DNA of 64,000 bases from Streptomyces sp. ML-6 (GCF_030116705.1 NZ_JAOTIK010000002.1:930001-994000); one strand, 5' to 3'. Positions 17,414-26,487 are shown, counted from the first letter of the stretch. Numbers and translations: made by a program. Notes: a model not told the origin generated them from the sequence alone.

Positions 17414-17450
17414 ATGGGCGGGTGCCCATACTGTATGGGCACCCGCCCAT
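17414..17450. promoter_or_regulatory. Large inverted-repeat operator between TetR and methyltransferase
   Basis: Two perfect 17-bp arms (ATGGGCGGGTGCCCATA at 17414-17430 and its complement at 17434-17450) flank CTG. Each arm with its neighbouring base is itself a TATGGGC-N4-GCCCATA dyad, so the site looks like two adjacent TetR boxes. Confidence 0.7.
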
Positions 17451-17490
17451 CATAGGCTCGCCCCCTCGGCGCCCGACAGGAAGGCACCCG

Positions 17491-18369
17491 ATGCGCAACA
17501 TCGTCAACACTGAACAGGCCCAGGCGTGGAACGGCTACGAAGGCACGTACTGGGCCCGCAACCAGGACCGTTGGGACGCCGTGAACGCGGGCTTCGACCA
17601 GCCGTTGCTCACCGCCGCGGCCATCGGCGGGCACGACCGGGTGCTCGACGTCGGGTGCGGAGCCGGGCGGACGACGCGGCTCGCCGCGCGCCGGGCGGTG
17701 AACGGACGGGCCCTCGGCGTCGACCTGTCGGGACCCATGCTCGAACGCGCCCGCGCGAGCGCGGAGCGGGAGGGCCTCGGCAACGTGACGTTCGAGCGCG
17801 CGGACGCCCAGGTCCACTCCTTCGAGCCCGGTGCCTTCGACGCGGCGATCAGCCGCTACGGGGTGATGTTCTTCGCCGACCCCACGGCCGCGTTCGCCAA
17901 CATCGGAGGCGCCCTGCGTCCCGGTGGCCGACTGGCGTTCGTCTGCGCCGCGGATGCCGGCCTCAACGGCTGGGTGCAGGCCATGGCGGCACTGCGGGAC
18001 CACCTGCCCCTCGGGGACTTCGGGACCGCGGGACGCCCCGGGATGTTCTCCCTGGCGGACCCGGACCGCATCCGCGAGGTGCTGTCCGGAGCCGGTTTCG
18101 TACGCACGGCTCTGCGCCGGGTCGAGGCGTACGGGGACTGGGGGCGGAACGCCGAGGAGGCGGCGAGCTTCCTCCTGGGCACCGGCCCGGGGCGCCATTT
18201 GACCGGCCAGGCGCCCCAGGAGGCCCGGGACCGCGCCCGCGAGGCCCTGGAGGAACACCTGCGCGGCCACGAGGAGAACGGGTCGGTCCGCCTGCTCAGC
18301 ACCGTCTGGCTGGTCACCGCGACCCGCCCCGAAAGTTTCAAGCCCCGGGCCCCGCGCCCCGGACTTTGA
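17491..18369 (+). CDS. Class I SAM-dependent methyltransferase
   Basis: 292 residues with the Rossmann methyltransferase motifs: VLDVGCGAGRTT (motif I, near 53), GVDLSGPML (motif II) and FDAAISRYGVMFFADP (motif IV). The C-terminal half, with FSLADPDRIREVLSGAGF, is like the UbiE/Methyltransf_11 group. The substrate is not readable. ATG at 17491 with AGGAAGG 6 bases before. The divergent TetR probably controls it. The stop codon lies inside a short GAGCCCT tandem repeat that runs to about 18420. Confidence 0.88.
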   Translation: MRNIVNTEQAQAWNGYEGTYWARNQDRWDAVNAGFDQPLLTAAAIGGHDRVLDVGCGAGRTTRLAARRAVNGRALGVDLSGPMLERARASAEREGLGNVTFERADAQVHSFEPGAFDAAISRYGVMFFADPTAAFANIGGALRPGGRLAFVCAADAGLNGWVQAMAALRDHLPLGDFGTAGRPGMFSLADPDRIREVLSGAGFVRTALRRVEAYGDWGRNAEEAASFLLGTGPGRHLTGQAPQEARDRAREALEEHLRGHEENGSVRLLSTVWLVTATRPESFKPRAPRPGL

Positions 18370-18453
18370 GCCCTGAGCCCTGAGCCCCGGGCCCGGGCGC
18401 TGCGCTCCGAGCCCGGGCTCCTCACCACCCCGGCCTCCGTTCGCGGCCCTCGC

Positions 18454-18795
18454 TCACCAGTCCCGGGTGGCGATCAGCTCCTCCACGTCCGCGTCCGTGA
18501 ACCCGTAGGCCGTCGCCACGAACCAGAAGCTCTCGGCTATGTCCTCGCGGGCAACGGTCTCGATCTCGCTCCCCGCCGCCTCGAACTCGCTCTCCAGGAG
18601 GTTGAACTCCTCCGTCGCCGCCTGCGTGAGCACATACAGGGCCGGCAGGTCCGCCGGCTGCTCCGCCTCGATCCGCTCGCACAGCCGCAGCAGGATCGCC
18701 TTGCCCTTGTCGACGATGTGATCCGGGAAGTACTCGTCCGTGTACATCTGGTGCAGGAGGAAGTCCTCGGTCACTTGCTGGTTCGTGATCGGCAT
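18454..18795 (-). CDS. DUF5713 family protein
   Basis: 113 residues: MPITNQQVTEDFLLHQMYTD, YFPDHIVDKGKAILLRLCERIE, VAREDIAESFWFVATAYGF, and a final EELIATRDW. I recognise this from the DUF5713 family, common in Streptomyces and without known function. It is acidic and helical, with no signal peptide. Its start overlaps the end of the broken hydrolase gene upstream on the same strand by 25 bases. Confidence 0.85.
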   Translation of the reverse strand: MPITNQQVTEDFLLHQMYTDEYFPDHIVDKGKAILLRLCERIEAEQPADLPALYVLTQAATEEFNLLESEFEAAGSEIETVAREDIAESFWFVATAYGFTDADVEELIATRDW

Positions 18796-19777
18796 GGTGC
18801 CTCGTTCGCTCGGTGGAGTCCGACGTGCCGATCATGCACCACCCCACTGACAAGCCCGGGGTCACGGACCCCGGGGTCCGGCCCCGGTCCCGCTGCGGCT
18901 CCGCCCGTCGGCTCCCGTTCCGCCTCGCCCCACCCGGGGATGGTCGCGAGCACCTCGCGGAGCCGGGACGCGTATGCGGAGGGGTGGGTGAGATTGCCGT
19001 TGTGGCCGCCGGGGAACTCCACCGGGCCGGTGCCGAGAAGAGCGGCGAGTTCCCGGGCGCAGCGGTGGTCGAAGACGGTGTGCGGGGTGGTGCGGCCGAG
19101 GGCCGGAACGATCCGGACCGTTGTGTTCCGCAGTGCGGCCACCCGTTCGACGCTCAGGGTGTCGTCGATGACGGCGGTGAAGTCGTGGGTGAGGAAGAAG
19201 TCGAAGTTGGCGATGCGCCGGGGTGTCAACGGCTGTGCGGTCAGGCCGGGTTCCGTGTCCTGGGCGGCGAGGTCGATGCCGAGGACCCGTGCCACTTCCC
19301 CGAAGGCCGTGTTCGGTCCCCGGCTCGTGCAGAGCTGCTGGATGGCGGCGAGTTCGCGTTCGTGGTGGGCGCGTTCGGGGGCCGGCAGCAGCCGGGGGCC
19401 ACCGGTTCGTGCGCGATCAGGGTGAGCGGCGGGTCGGGGTGTTCGACGGCGAGGTGGAGCCCGATGACGGCGCCGAGGCTGAGGCCCAGCACGGTGGCCG
19501 GTCCGTCGGTGAGCTCGGTGAGCAGCCGGTGGACGTCATCGGCGTGCCGGGCGAGGGTGATCGGGACCGTCGGGTCGGTGCGGGTGCTGCGCGACAGTCC
19601 CCGGCGGTCGTACGTCACCACGGTGTGGTCGGTGGCGAGGCGGCCGACCAGGTCGATGCTGCGACGGGCATCGCCCTCACCGCTCTCCGAGATGAGCAAC
19701 AGCGGCCCCTCGCCCCGGACTTCGTAGTACAGATCGGCCCCGGGCGCGGAGAGCGTGGCGTTCCGGACTGTGGTCAT
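18771..19777 (-). pseudogene. Alpha/beta hydrolase, frameshifted
   Basis: From the ATG at 19777 (AGGAGG upstream) the protein has LYYEVRGEGPLLLISESG, a GRLATDHTVVTYDRRG strand and the nucleophile elbow VLGLSLGAVIGLHL. Around 19397 a C-run appears one base short: GTG-GCC-CCC-GGC leaves the frame, while one added C continues as RLLPAPERAHHERELAAIQQL and on to GTGPVEFPGGHNGN, which supplies the catalytic His. The corrected protein is about 335 residues; the part past ATIPG is likely beyond the true fold. Ser, Asp and His of the triad would be present after correction. Confidence 0.8.
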
Positions 19778-19788
19778 GTCGTCCTCCT

Positions 19789-19823
19789 GTGGGTGTGGCC
19801 GCCGTGGCGGTGGCCACACCCAC
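19789..19823. promoter_or_regulatory. 12-bp inverted repeat upstream of the hydrolase
   Basis: GTGGGTGTGGCC (19789-19800) and its exact complement (19812-19823) are separated by 11 bases, just before the ribosome binding site of the broken hydrolase. It could be an operator or a leader hairpin. The AT-rich tract beyond it (19824-19860) has the repeated pentamer CATCT on the minus strand. Confidence 0.5.
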
Positions 19824-19883
19824 AACATAACCAATCACTTTAGATGTATTGAGATGGATGCATTGGGGTGGCTGGTCATGGAC

Positions 19884-20912
19884 TCACGAACGGGGCCGAT
19901 CCGTTTCCGCCGGCCCGGAGGCGGACGGGCGGGGGGCGGAGGCGCGCGGGCGCGGACCGGGGGTGGAGGGGCGCGGACCGGAGCCGTGCGAGGGCCGGGG
20001 GTCCGCCCGGCGGTGTTGCCCGATGAACACCTCGACGCCGTCCAGGATGCGTTCGAGCCCGAACTCGAAGAGCGCGCCGAGTTCGAGACCGAATTCGTCC
20101 CGGTCGAAGAGCGTGGACAGCACCGGATAGGCGCCGGTGAGCTGGATCGCCTCCATTCGCGGCTCGTTGGAGGCCAGCCACTCCTCGGGGCTCATGCCGG
20201 TGTCCTGCCGCGCCTGGGTTTCCAACTCGATGGCGGTCGCGATGCCCTGGGCGTACCCGAGGAGGGAGAGATGGATGTGGAGCATCTGGTCCGGGGTGAG
20301 CCCCAGCCCGTTCAAGGCGCTCAGTATGTGCTCGGTGTAGCGCATCGCGTGGGGTGAGGCCATCGGCCGGGTGAGGGCGGCCAGGGCCCGTGCCAGCCAG
20401 GGATGGCGCTCGTACCGCTCCCACAACCACCTGGCCTCCAGGGTCAGTTGCTCGCGCCAGCCGGACGGTCGCGGCCCCGTCGGTTCCTCGCGGAACACCT
20501 CCTCCGACATCAGCCGCACGAGTTCGCCCTTGTTCGGCACGTGCCGGTACAGGGCCATGGTGGAGACTCCGAACTCGGTCGCGACCCGGCGCATGGAGAG
20601 GGCGGGCAACCCCTCCGTGTCGACCAGTGTGATCGCGGCACGGACGATGCGCGCGCGGGTCAGGGCCCGGCCGGGCGCGGCGTGGGGCGCCCGCCCCGGC
20701 TCCGCGACCACCGTGCCGACCCCGGGCACGGCCCGCACCAGGCCCTCCTGGCCCAGCGCGGCGAGCGCCTTCGTGGCGGTCGCCATCGCGACGCCCCACT
20801 CCCGGGTGATGTGCCGGGTGGAGGGGACGCGGTCGCCGGGGGCGAGTTCGCCGGAATCGATACGACGACGGATGTCCCCGGCGATACGGAGATAGGGCGG
20901 ATCGGCTGCCAT
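19884..20912 (-). CDS. GntR-TetR hybrid regulator
   Basis: 342 residues with two DNA-binding domains. Residues 5-72 are a GntR winged helix (IAGDIRRRIDSGELAPGDRVPS, MATATKALAALGQEGLV). Residues 82-130 are a TetR helix-turn-helix (ARIVRAAITLVDTEGLPALS, STMALYRHVPNKGEL), followed by a TetR C-terminal ligand domain to about 300. The last 40 residues are a Pro/Ser/Arg-rich repetitive tail. Such hybrids are known in actinobacteria, where they usually control an adjacent MFS pump; here an MFS gene is divergent. A long-spaced operator dyad lies between them. Confidence 0.9.
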   Translation of the reverse strand: MAADPPYLRIAGDIRRRIDSGELAPGDRVPSTRHITREWGVAMATATKALAALGQEGLVRAVPGVGTVVAEPGRAPHAAPGRALTRARIVRAAITLVDTEGLPALSMRRVATEFGVSTMALYRHVPNKGELVRLMSEEVFREEPTGPRPSGWREQLTLEARWLWERYERHPWLARALAALTRPMASPHAMRYTEHILSALNGLGLTPDQMLHIHLSLLGYAQGIATAIELETQARQDTGMSPEEWLASNEPRMEAIQLTGAYPVLSTLFDRDEFGLELGALFEFGLERILDGVEVFIGQHRRADPRPSHGSGPRPSTPGPRPRASAPRPSASGPAETDRPRS

Positions 20913-20924
20913 GCCTCCACCGTA

Positions 20925-20983
20925 CTAGTGCACCAGGAAGGTGTCATGCCTGGTCGGTGCCGGATCGATGCCAGGTGCACTAG
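20925..20983. promoter_or_regulatory. Widely spaced operator dyad for the hybrid regulator
   Basis: CTAGTGCACC (20925-20934) and its exact complement GGTGCACTAG (20974-20983) lie 39 bases apart. Each contains the palindrome GTGCAC. Two separate half-operators fit a protein with two DNA-binding domains or a looped dimer of dimers. Confidence 0.6.
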
Positions 20984-21028
20984 GCAGCTGTTTGCGGCGT
21001 ACGCACCGATCCGGTTCCGTACCGCTCC

Positions 21029-22618
21029 ATGAAGAACACACCCGGCCCCCGCGCGGGCCGCAAGGAATGGACCGCGCTCGGGGTCCTGATGCTGCCCCTG
21101 CTGCTGGTCTCGATGGACGTGTCGATCCTCTACTTCGCCATCCCGTACATCAGCCGGGATCTGGAGCCGAGCGCCACCCAGCAACTGTGGATCCTCGACA
21201 TGTACGGGTTCGTGCTCGCCGGACTGCTCATCACGATGGGCGCGCTCGGCGACCGGATCGGCCGACGCGTGCTGGTGCTCGGGGGCGCCGCGGTCTTCGG
21301 CGCGGCCTCGGTCGCCGCCGCGTACGCCCACTCGGCCGACCTGCTCATCGCCGCACGCGCACTGCTGGGGCTCGGCGGCGCCGCCCTGATGCCCTCGACG
21401 CTCGCCCTGATCCGCAACCTGTTCCGCGACGGGAAACAGCGCGGCCGGGCAGTGGGACTGTGGACGGCGGTGATGACCACCGGCATCTCCCTCGGCCCGG
21501 TGGTCAGCGGCCTGCTCCTCGAACACTTCTGGTGGGGTTCGGTCTTCCTGGTCAACCTGCCCGCCATGGTGCTGCTGCTCGTGCTGGTGCCTTTCCTGGT
21601 ACCGGAGTTCAGAGCGTCGCAGCCGGGCCGATTCGACCTGCCGAGCGCGGCGCTCTCGCTCGCGTCCCTGCTCCCGGTCGTCCACGGGATCAAGGAACTG
21701 GCCCGGCACGGATACGAGCCGATACCGGTTCTCGGCATTGCCGCGGGGCTGCTGCTCGGCCTCGTCCTCGTACGCCGCCAGAAGCGGCTCGCCCATCCGA
21801 TGATCGACCTCGGCCTGCTGGGACGGCGCGCCTTCGGCGGTCCGGTGCTCGCCGATCTCCTGGCGATGTTCGCCACGGTGGGCATGGCCGTCTTCCTCAC
21901 CCAGTACCTTCAGTCCGTCCTCGGCATGAGCCCGCTCGAAGGCGCGCTGTGGAGCACGGTCCCGGCCGTGGGCGTCGCCGTCACGGCCCCGGCCGCGGCG
22001 GCACTCGCGCAGCGCGTCGACCGCGCCTGTGTCATGGGCGGCGGCTTCCTCGTCTCCGCCTGCGGATTCCTCTGGCTGACCCAGGTGCGCACCGACTCGG
22101 CCCTCTGGTTCGTTCTCGTCGGCGCCTCGGTCTACGCGGGCGGCCTGGTCGCCGCCATGGCCCTGGCCAACGAACTGGCCCTCGGCGCCGCCCCGCCGGA
22201 GCGTGCGGGTTCCGCCGCGGCCGTCCTCGAATCGGGCCAGGAACTGGGCGGCGCCCTGGGCATGGCGATCCTCGGCTCCGTCGGCGCGGCGGTCTACAGC
22301 CGCGACATGACCGACGCCCTGCCGGCCGGGGTGCCGGACGCCGAGACGGTGCGCGAAACCCTGGGCGGCGCGATGGCGGTGGCGGCCCGGCTCCCGGCCG
22401 GAACGGCGGACACCGTGCTGACGGCCGCGCGCGACGCCTTCACCCGCGGCATGGGTTCCGCCGCGATCGGAGCGGCCGCCGTCATGGCCGCGGCCGGTGT
22501 CCTCTCGCTCGTGCTGCTGCGCGGCGCGGCCGGGACGAGGCGCCCGGGGGCGGAGGGCTCGACCCCGGGTGAGCGTCCGGAAGGGGCGGACAACGCACCG
22601 GAGCCTGCGGTGCCCTGA
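21029..22618 (+). CDS. MFS transporter, DHA2 (14-helix) drug efflux type
   Basis: 529 residues with 14 predicted membrane helices, the QacA/DHA2 layout. Helix 1 carries LLLVSMDVSILYFAIPYI, the motif with Asp-Val-Ser typical of H+-coupled drug pumps. GALGDRIGRRVLVLGGA is motif A, and RGRAVGLWTAVMTTGISLGPVVSGLL is motif C, the antiporter signature. It should export a hydrophobic or cationic drug from the cytoplasm in exchange for protons. The divergent GntR-TetR hybrid is the likely drug-sensing repressor. C-terminal tail is short and disordered. Confidence 0.92.
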   Translation: MKNTPGPRAGRKEWTALGVLMLPLLLVSMDVSILYFAIPYISRDLEPSATQQLWILDMYGFVLAGLLITMGALGDRIGRRVLVLGGAAVFGAASVAAAYAHSADLLIAARALLGLGGAALMPSTLALIRNLFRDGKQRGRAVGLWTAVMTTGISLGPVVSGLLLEHFWWGSVFLVNLPAMVLLLVLVPFLVPEFRASQPGRFDLPSAALSLASLLPVVHGIKELARHGYEPIPVLGIAAGLLLGLVLVRRQKRLAHPMIDLGLLGRRAFGGPVLADLLAMFATVGMAVFLTQYLQSVLGMSPLEGALWSTVPAVGVAVTAPAAAALAQRVDRACVMGGGFLVSACGFLWLTQVRTDSALWFVLVGASVYAGGLVAAMALANELALGAAPPERAGSAAAVLESGQELGGALGMAILGSVGAAVYSRDMTDALPAGVPDAETVRETLGGAMAVAARLPAGTADTVLTAARDAFTRGMGSAAIGAAAVMAAAGVLSLVLLRGAAGTRRPGAEGSTPGERPEGADNAPEPAVP

Positions 22619-22715
22619 CGCACCGCGCTCTCCCGGACCTCGGCCCGGGGCCCGGGTCCAGGACCCGGAACCCGCGCCGGCGTCGCGGTGCGAGCACGGG
22701 GCCGGCCCGGAAGAC

Positions 22716-22775
22716 GGAACCTGGAACCACGGAACCTGGAACAACCGGACCTGAAACAGCAGAATCTAGAATCGC
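22716..22775. repeat. 15-bp tandem array, four copies with decay
   Basis: GGAACCTGGAACCAC and three successively more divergent copies end three bases before the start codon of the next gene, so they form its 5' leader. The gap 22619-22715 has nothing else. Confidence 0.8.
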
Positions 22776-22778
22776 TGC

Positions 22779-23054
22779 ATGACCTGGAGCGAGGCGGAGT
22801 ACGTCGAGTACCTGCAGAGCGAGCGCCGATGCTATGCGTGGGTGATGCAGCGGTACGGCAATCGGACCCCGGAGAAGGCCTGGGCGGAGGCTGTGGACTG
22901 GTATCCCTACGAACCGGCCGACGCGCCGTTCCGCGGACTGGTCTTCCACGACGAGTCGTGGCACTGGGCGATGCTGGCGATTCACGGCGATCGGTACACC
23001 GTGGACCATCCCGAGCTGGCCGAACCGCCGGCCGAGTACCGGGCTCTGGGGTGA
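22779..23054 (+). CDS. Hypothetical protein, 91 residues
   Basis: No family recognised. Sequence is Trp/Tyr-rich and acidic (MTWSEAEYVEYLQSERRCYAW, EAVDWYPYEPADAPFRG, VFHDESWHWAMLAIHGD), ending PPAEYRALG. It has the composition of a folded cytoplasmic protein. There is no clear ribosome binding site because the upstream sequence is the 15-bp repeat. Convergent with the next gene. Confidence 0.6.
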   Translation: MTWSEAEYVEYLQSERRCYAWVMQRYGNRTPEKAWAEAVDWYPYEPADAPFRGLVFHDESWHWAMLAIHGDRYTVDHPELAEPPAEYRALG

Positions 23055-23079
23055 ACGGCCGACCACCGCAGAGGTTTTG

Positions 23080-24393
23080 TCACCGAGGACGTGGCATCCG
23101 CGCCCCGGGACGGTGAAGGGGCACACCACGACGCACGGTCTCGGGGGCGTGCTCCCCGGGCAGCGTGCGCAGGGAACGAAGCGGTGACAGGAAGTTCGGG
23201 AGGAAGCTCAGCGTCATACCGCCCGCGCCGAGCCACAGTGTGGCCGTCGCCCCGAGCGCGGAGCCCGAGAGCCCGCCCAGCAGCCCGCCCAGGGGGAGAC
23301 CGCCCCAGGACACGAACCGGACCGTCGCGCTCATCCGGCCCAGGAGACGGTCCGGTGTGAGGGCCTGTTGGAAACTGGACTGGGCCACCACGCGGACGAC
23401 CCCGCCCAGCGAAAGAGCCGCGAGCCCGACCGCCGCCGCGTACACGCTCCAACCGGGCCGCGCCAACGGCATCAGGGCCGTCAACGGGCAGGTGACCAGG
23501 GGCGCGAGCCACACCACCGGGCCCTGCCCGACCAGCTTCGAGAGCCTGGCCGCCAGCAGGGCGCCCAGCAACGCGCCGCACCCCATCCCCGACAGAACGA
23601 GCCCGATGCCGAAGGGCCCGAGGCCCAACTCCCTCTTCAGGAAGACCAACAACATGGTCTGGTACATCACCAGGGAGAGATTGAACACCGCGTCCCCCGC
23701 CATGGTCGCGCGCAGGACGGGATGCCCGAGGACGAACTTCAGCCCCTCCCCGACCTCCTGGCGCAACCGAGGACGCAGACCGGTCTCCGGCTTCCGCTCG
23801 CGCTTCCGGATGCGGAACGCGAGGACGCCCGATGCGGCCATCCCCACCGAACTCACCAGGAGGGTCGCGGGGGCTCCGATCCAGCCGGCCAACGGGCCCG
23901 CCGTCGCCGGTCCGCCGATACTGGTCACCGAGCGTATCGCCGAGAGTTTCGAGTTCCCCTCGACGAGATTCCCGCGCCCCACCAGATGCGGCAGATAACT
24001 GACGTGGGCGACATCGAAGAAGACCGTCAGCACCCCATGGGCCAACGCGACCGCGTAAAGCCACGGGATCGTCAACAGCCCGGCCCACCACGCCACCGGT
24101 ACCGTCAGGAGGATCAGCGACCTCGCGGCGTCGGTGCCGATCATCACCGAACGCTTTCGCACGCGGTCCACCCACGCCCCGGCCGGCAGCCCGACCAGGA
24201 GCGAGCCCACCGTGGTCATCGCGGTCAGCAGACCCATCTGGAACTCGTCGGCGTCCAGGGCCACGAGCGCGACCAGGGGCAGCGCGAGGAAGACGACGCG
24301 GTCGCCCAGCTGACCGAGCGCCGTGGCGGCGAACAGCCGCCCGAAGTCCGGATCGCGCAGGAGCCCGGGCCGGGAAGACTTCGTCATGTGCAT
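23080..24393 (-). CDS. MFS transporter, MFS_3 (EntS-like) type
   Basis: 437 residues from the ATG at 24393; an ATG at 24387 is better placed for AGCAGG. The N terminus LLRDPDFGRLFAATALGQLGDRV and AGAWVDRVRKRSVMIGTDAARSL are hallmarks of the MFS_3 group that includes enterobactin exporter EntS. Twelve helices are predicted. EGLKFVLGHPVLRATM marks the central loop. It probably exports a small molecule, substrate unknown. The GntR gene upstream on the same strand, 160 bases away, is the likely regulator. Confidence 0.88.
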   Translation of the reverse strand: MHMTKSSRPGLLRDPDFGRLFAATALGQLGDRVVFLALPLVALVALDADEFQMGLLTAMTTVGSLLVGLPAGAWVDRVRKRSVMIGTDAARSLILLTVPVAWWAGLLTIPWLYAVALAHGVLTVFFDVAHVSYLPHLVGRGNLVEGNSKLSAIRSVTSIGGPATAGPLAGWIGAPATLLVSSVGMAASGVLAFRIRKRERKPETGLRPRLRQEVGEGLKFVLGHPVLRATMAGDAVFNLSLVMYQTMLLVFLKRELGLGPFGIGLVLSGMGCGALLGALLAARLSKLVGQGPVVWLAPLVTCPLTALMPLARPGWSVYAAAVGLAALSLGGVVRVVAQSSFQQALTPDRLLGRMSATVRFVSWGGLPLGGLLGGLSGSALGATATLWLGAGGMTLSFLPNFLSPLRSLRTLPGEHAPETVRRGVPLHRPGARMPRPR

Positions 24394-24471
24394 CGCCTGC
24401 TTTCGAGTGTTGCCGAATGGTGTCGGACCCGGATTTCCGTTCAGGCAGGGGCGTTCGGCGGATGGCCTCGC

Positions 24472-24545
24472 GGCGTCTCCGTCCGGCGTCTCCGCCCGGT
24501 ATCCCCTGGCGTCCCCGCTCGGTGTCTCCCGACGTCTCCGCCCGA
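24472..24545. repeat. 13-bp tandem array between GntR and MFS genes
   Basis: Degenerate units of GGCGTCTCCGCCC, five to six copies, end about ten bases from the GntR stop codon. Confidence 0.7.
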
Positions 24546-24553
24546 GGCGGTGG

Positions 24554-25312
24554 CTACGACAGGTCGACCCCGAACTCGTAGGCCACTTCGCGGCGCACAT
24601 CGGGAATGACGATGTCGGCGGTCTCCACCGGACGCCCGTCGGTGTCGTGGATGATCCGCTCGATCCGGAGCACCAGGTCCCCGACGCCGATGCCCAGCAG
24701 ATTCGCCTGGGCCCGGGTGGCACGGGCCGGGCGCGGCAGCTCGACCACGGTCTCGACGACCACACCGATGGAACGCATCCGCTCGACCACGCCCTTGCCC
24801 GCGAGGGGCCCCATCTCGGGCAGCATGATCGGCGTTCCGCCCGTGAGGGCCATCGGCTCCCACGACTCGGAGAGCTGGACGGGCTGCCCGTCGGCGAGGA
24901 ACTCGTAGTGGGTGTTGACGCAGAGGTCCCCGGGCCCGATGGCGAGCCGCTCGGCGATCGCCCCCGGGGCGGGAACCCGCACCTGACTGTGCGCGTCCCA
25001 GGCACCGGCCCTGCCCCGCTCCTTCATGGCTGCCGGGCAGGGCGACCCGCCCCGGCGCCCGAGGTGTCGCGAACGCACCATCCGCAGGCGCTCGCGCGGC
25101 GTGCGGACGTAGGTGCCCGAGCCCGCGCGCCCTTCGAGGAGCCCCGCGATGATCAGGCCGTCCACGGCCCGTTGCACGACGTTGCGCCCGACCCCGTACT
25201 CCTCGGCGAGTCGCGCCCGGGACGGCAGACGTTTTCCGACCGCCCACTCTCCCGCGAGGACCCGGGCGCGCAGCGCGTCGGCCACTGCGAGGTAGGGGGC
25301 CTTTCGGGGCAT
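24554..25312 (-). CDS. GntR family regulator, HutC/UTRA type
   Basis: 252 residues. The winged helix is at 5-70 (LAVADALRARVLAGEWAVGKRLPS, NVVQRAVDGLIIAGLLEG); the UTRA domain follows from about 100 (IGPGDLCVNTHYEFLADGQPVQLSESW) to the end (VAYEFGVDL). It should sense a small metabolite. The MFS gene downstream on the same strand is its probable target or partner. Its 5' leader is an unusual 11-bp tandem array beginning 15 bases before the ATG. Confidence 0.9.
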   Translation of the reverse strand: MPRKAPYLAVADALRARVLAGEWAVGKRLPSRARLAEEYGVGRNVVQRAVDGLIIAGLLEGRAGSGTYVRTPRERLRMVRSRHLGRRGGSPCPAAMKERGRAGAWDAHSQVRVPAPGAIAERLAIGPGDLCVNTHYEFLADGQPVQLSESWEPMALTGGTPIMLPEMGPLAGKGVVERMRSIGVVVETVVELPRPARATRAQANLLGIGVGDLVLRIERIIHDTDGRPVETADIVIPDVRREVAYEFGVDLS

Positions 25313-25326
25313 GGGCGGCTCTCCGC

Positions 25327-25414
25327 TTTCTCGACGGTTTCTCGTCGGTTTCTCGTTGGTTCCTGGGCGATCTCTTGACGGGCTCTTGACGGTCTCTTGC
25401 CGGCTTCCCGGTGG
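25327..25414. repeat. 11-bp tandem array, eight copies, in the GntR leader
   Basis: Eight consecutive 11-bp units like TCTCTTGACGG (also TTTCTCGTCGG, GCTCTTGACGG) occupy 88 bp directly upstream of the GntR start. The period equals one helical turn, and two units contain TTGAC. Confidence 0.85.
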
Positions 25415-25637
25415 ACGGCAGCCGGTGGTTCGGGCGGTGTTGGCAAGCTACTGCACCGGGCGAAAGCTACTGGAGCAGAAACACGCTCGGTGCACGGGCA
25501 CCCTTCTGCGGGAGCACGCCGGGACTGTGCCAACTCGGCCGATCGCCTGGGGAGTCGACGCATCCGCTCCCGGCCGGGAACTCCATCCGGTATATGAGTA
25601 CGAGTGGGAGAAGGCACGGGGCGAAAGGGGCGAGGGG

Positions 25638-26399
25638 ATGACGCGGGTGCTGTACGCGATGCGTGTGGTGATCGCCCTCCTGGCGGGGGCCGCGACACTG
25701 TTGACGACCCGTGGCATCGTCTCGATGTCCGTCGACGGCCCCGAAGGGGAGGCTCCGGGGGACTGGACGATCCTGGCCGTGCTGATCTGCGTGTTGCTCA
25801 CGATTCCGTGCTCGCGCATCGCTCGGCGGATGTACCGGCGGACCCGCGCGTTGCCGCCGAACATCGACGAGGTCCCCGGCGCCGCCGGCCGCGATGCGCG
25901 AGAACTCGGTGAGGACTCCGAGGGCTTCGCACCGGCCCTGACCGGCATCGCCGTCGCGTGCGCGGCCGCCCCCGTGACCGAGGGCGGGAAGGCCGGCACA
26001 GTGGTGGCCGTCATCGGCGCTCTCGCCGCTCTCGCCGCCGTCCTCGTCACGCGCGGCCGGATGTGTGAAGCGCGGAAGATCGCCGCCCGGCACGACCGCA
26101 TCGCGCGCGTCAGGGGACACGGCACCAGAGTGCGGGCCGAGGTGCTCGGCGTCGGCCATGGCTCGTCCTGGAGCTACGGCGGTCCGGTGCTCACCGTGGA
26201 GGCGCGCTTCGAGACACCCTCCGGAACCCGCACCGTCGTGGAAACGCTCACGACCGCACCCGCGGACGTCCCCGCCGTGGGCGGCAGCGTCCTGGTCTGG
26301 TGCCTCGACGACGGTGCCGAGTTCTACCTGGAGGAGGACCCGGAAAGCCCGCACGAGCCGGGGGCCGCCGAGCGCTACAAGGAAGCCGAGACGTTCTGA
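25638..26399 (+). CDS. Membrane protein with DUF3592-like C-terminal domain
   Basis: 253 residues. Hydrophobic segments are at about 8-28, 38-58, 95-112 and 118-135. The C-terminal part (RGHGTRVRAEVLGVGHGSSW, GPVLTVEARFETPSGTRT, VGGSVLVWCLDDGAEFYLEE) looks like the beta domain of DUF3592 proteins, in which a short conserved strand set follows the membrane region. Function unknown. The ATG at 25638 has AAAGGGG upstream. Isolated gene. Confidence 0.7.
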   Translation: MTRVLYAMRVVIALLAGAATLLTTRGIVSMSVDGPEGEAPGDWTILAVLICVLLTIPCSRIARRMYRRTRALPPNIDEVPGAAGRDARELGEDSEGFAPALTGIAVACAAAPVTEGGKAGTVVAVIGALAALAAVLVTRGRMCEARKIAARHDRIARVRGHGTRVRAEVLGVGHGSSWSYGGPVLTVEARFETPSGTRTVVETLTTAPADVPAVGGSVLVWCLDDGAEFYLEEDPESPHEPGAAERYKEAETF

Positions 26400-26487
26400 A
26401 CGGCTCCGACCGTCGCCGGCCACAACAAGGCACGGCTGCGTGGGCGATCGGTCGGGCGGGGCGGGTACGACTGCGGGTGCGGCGCGG

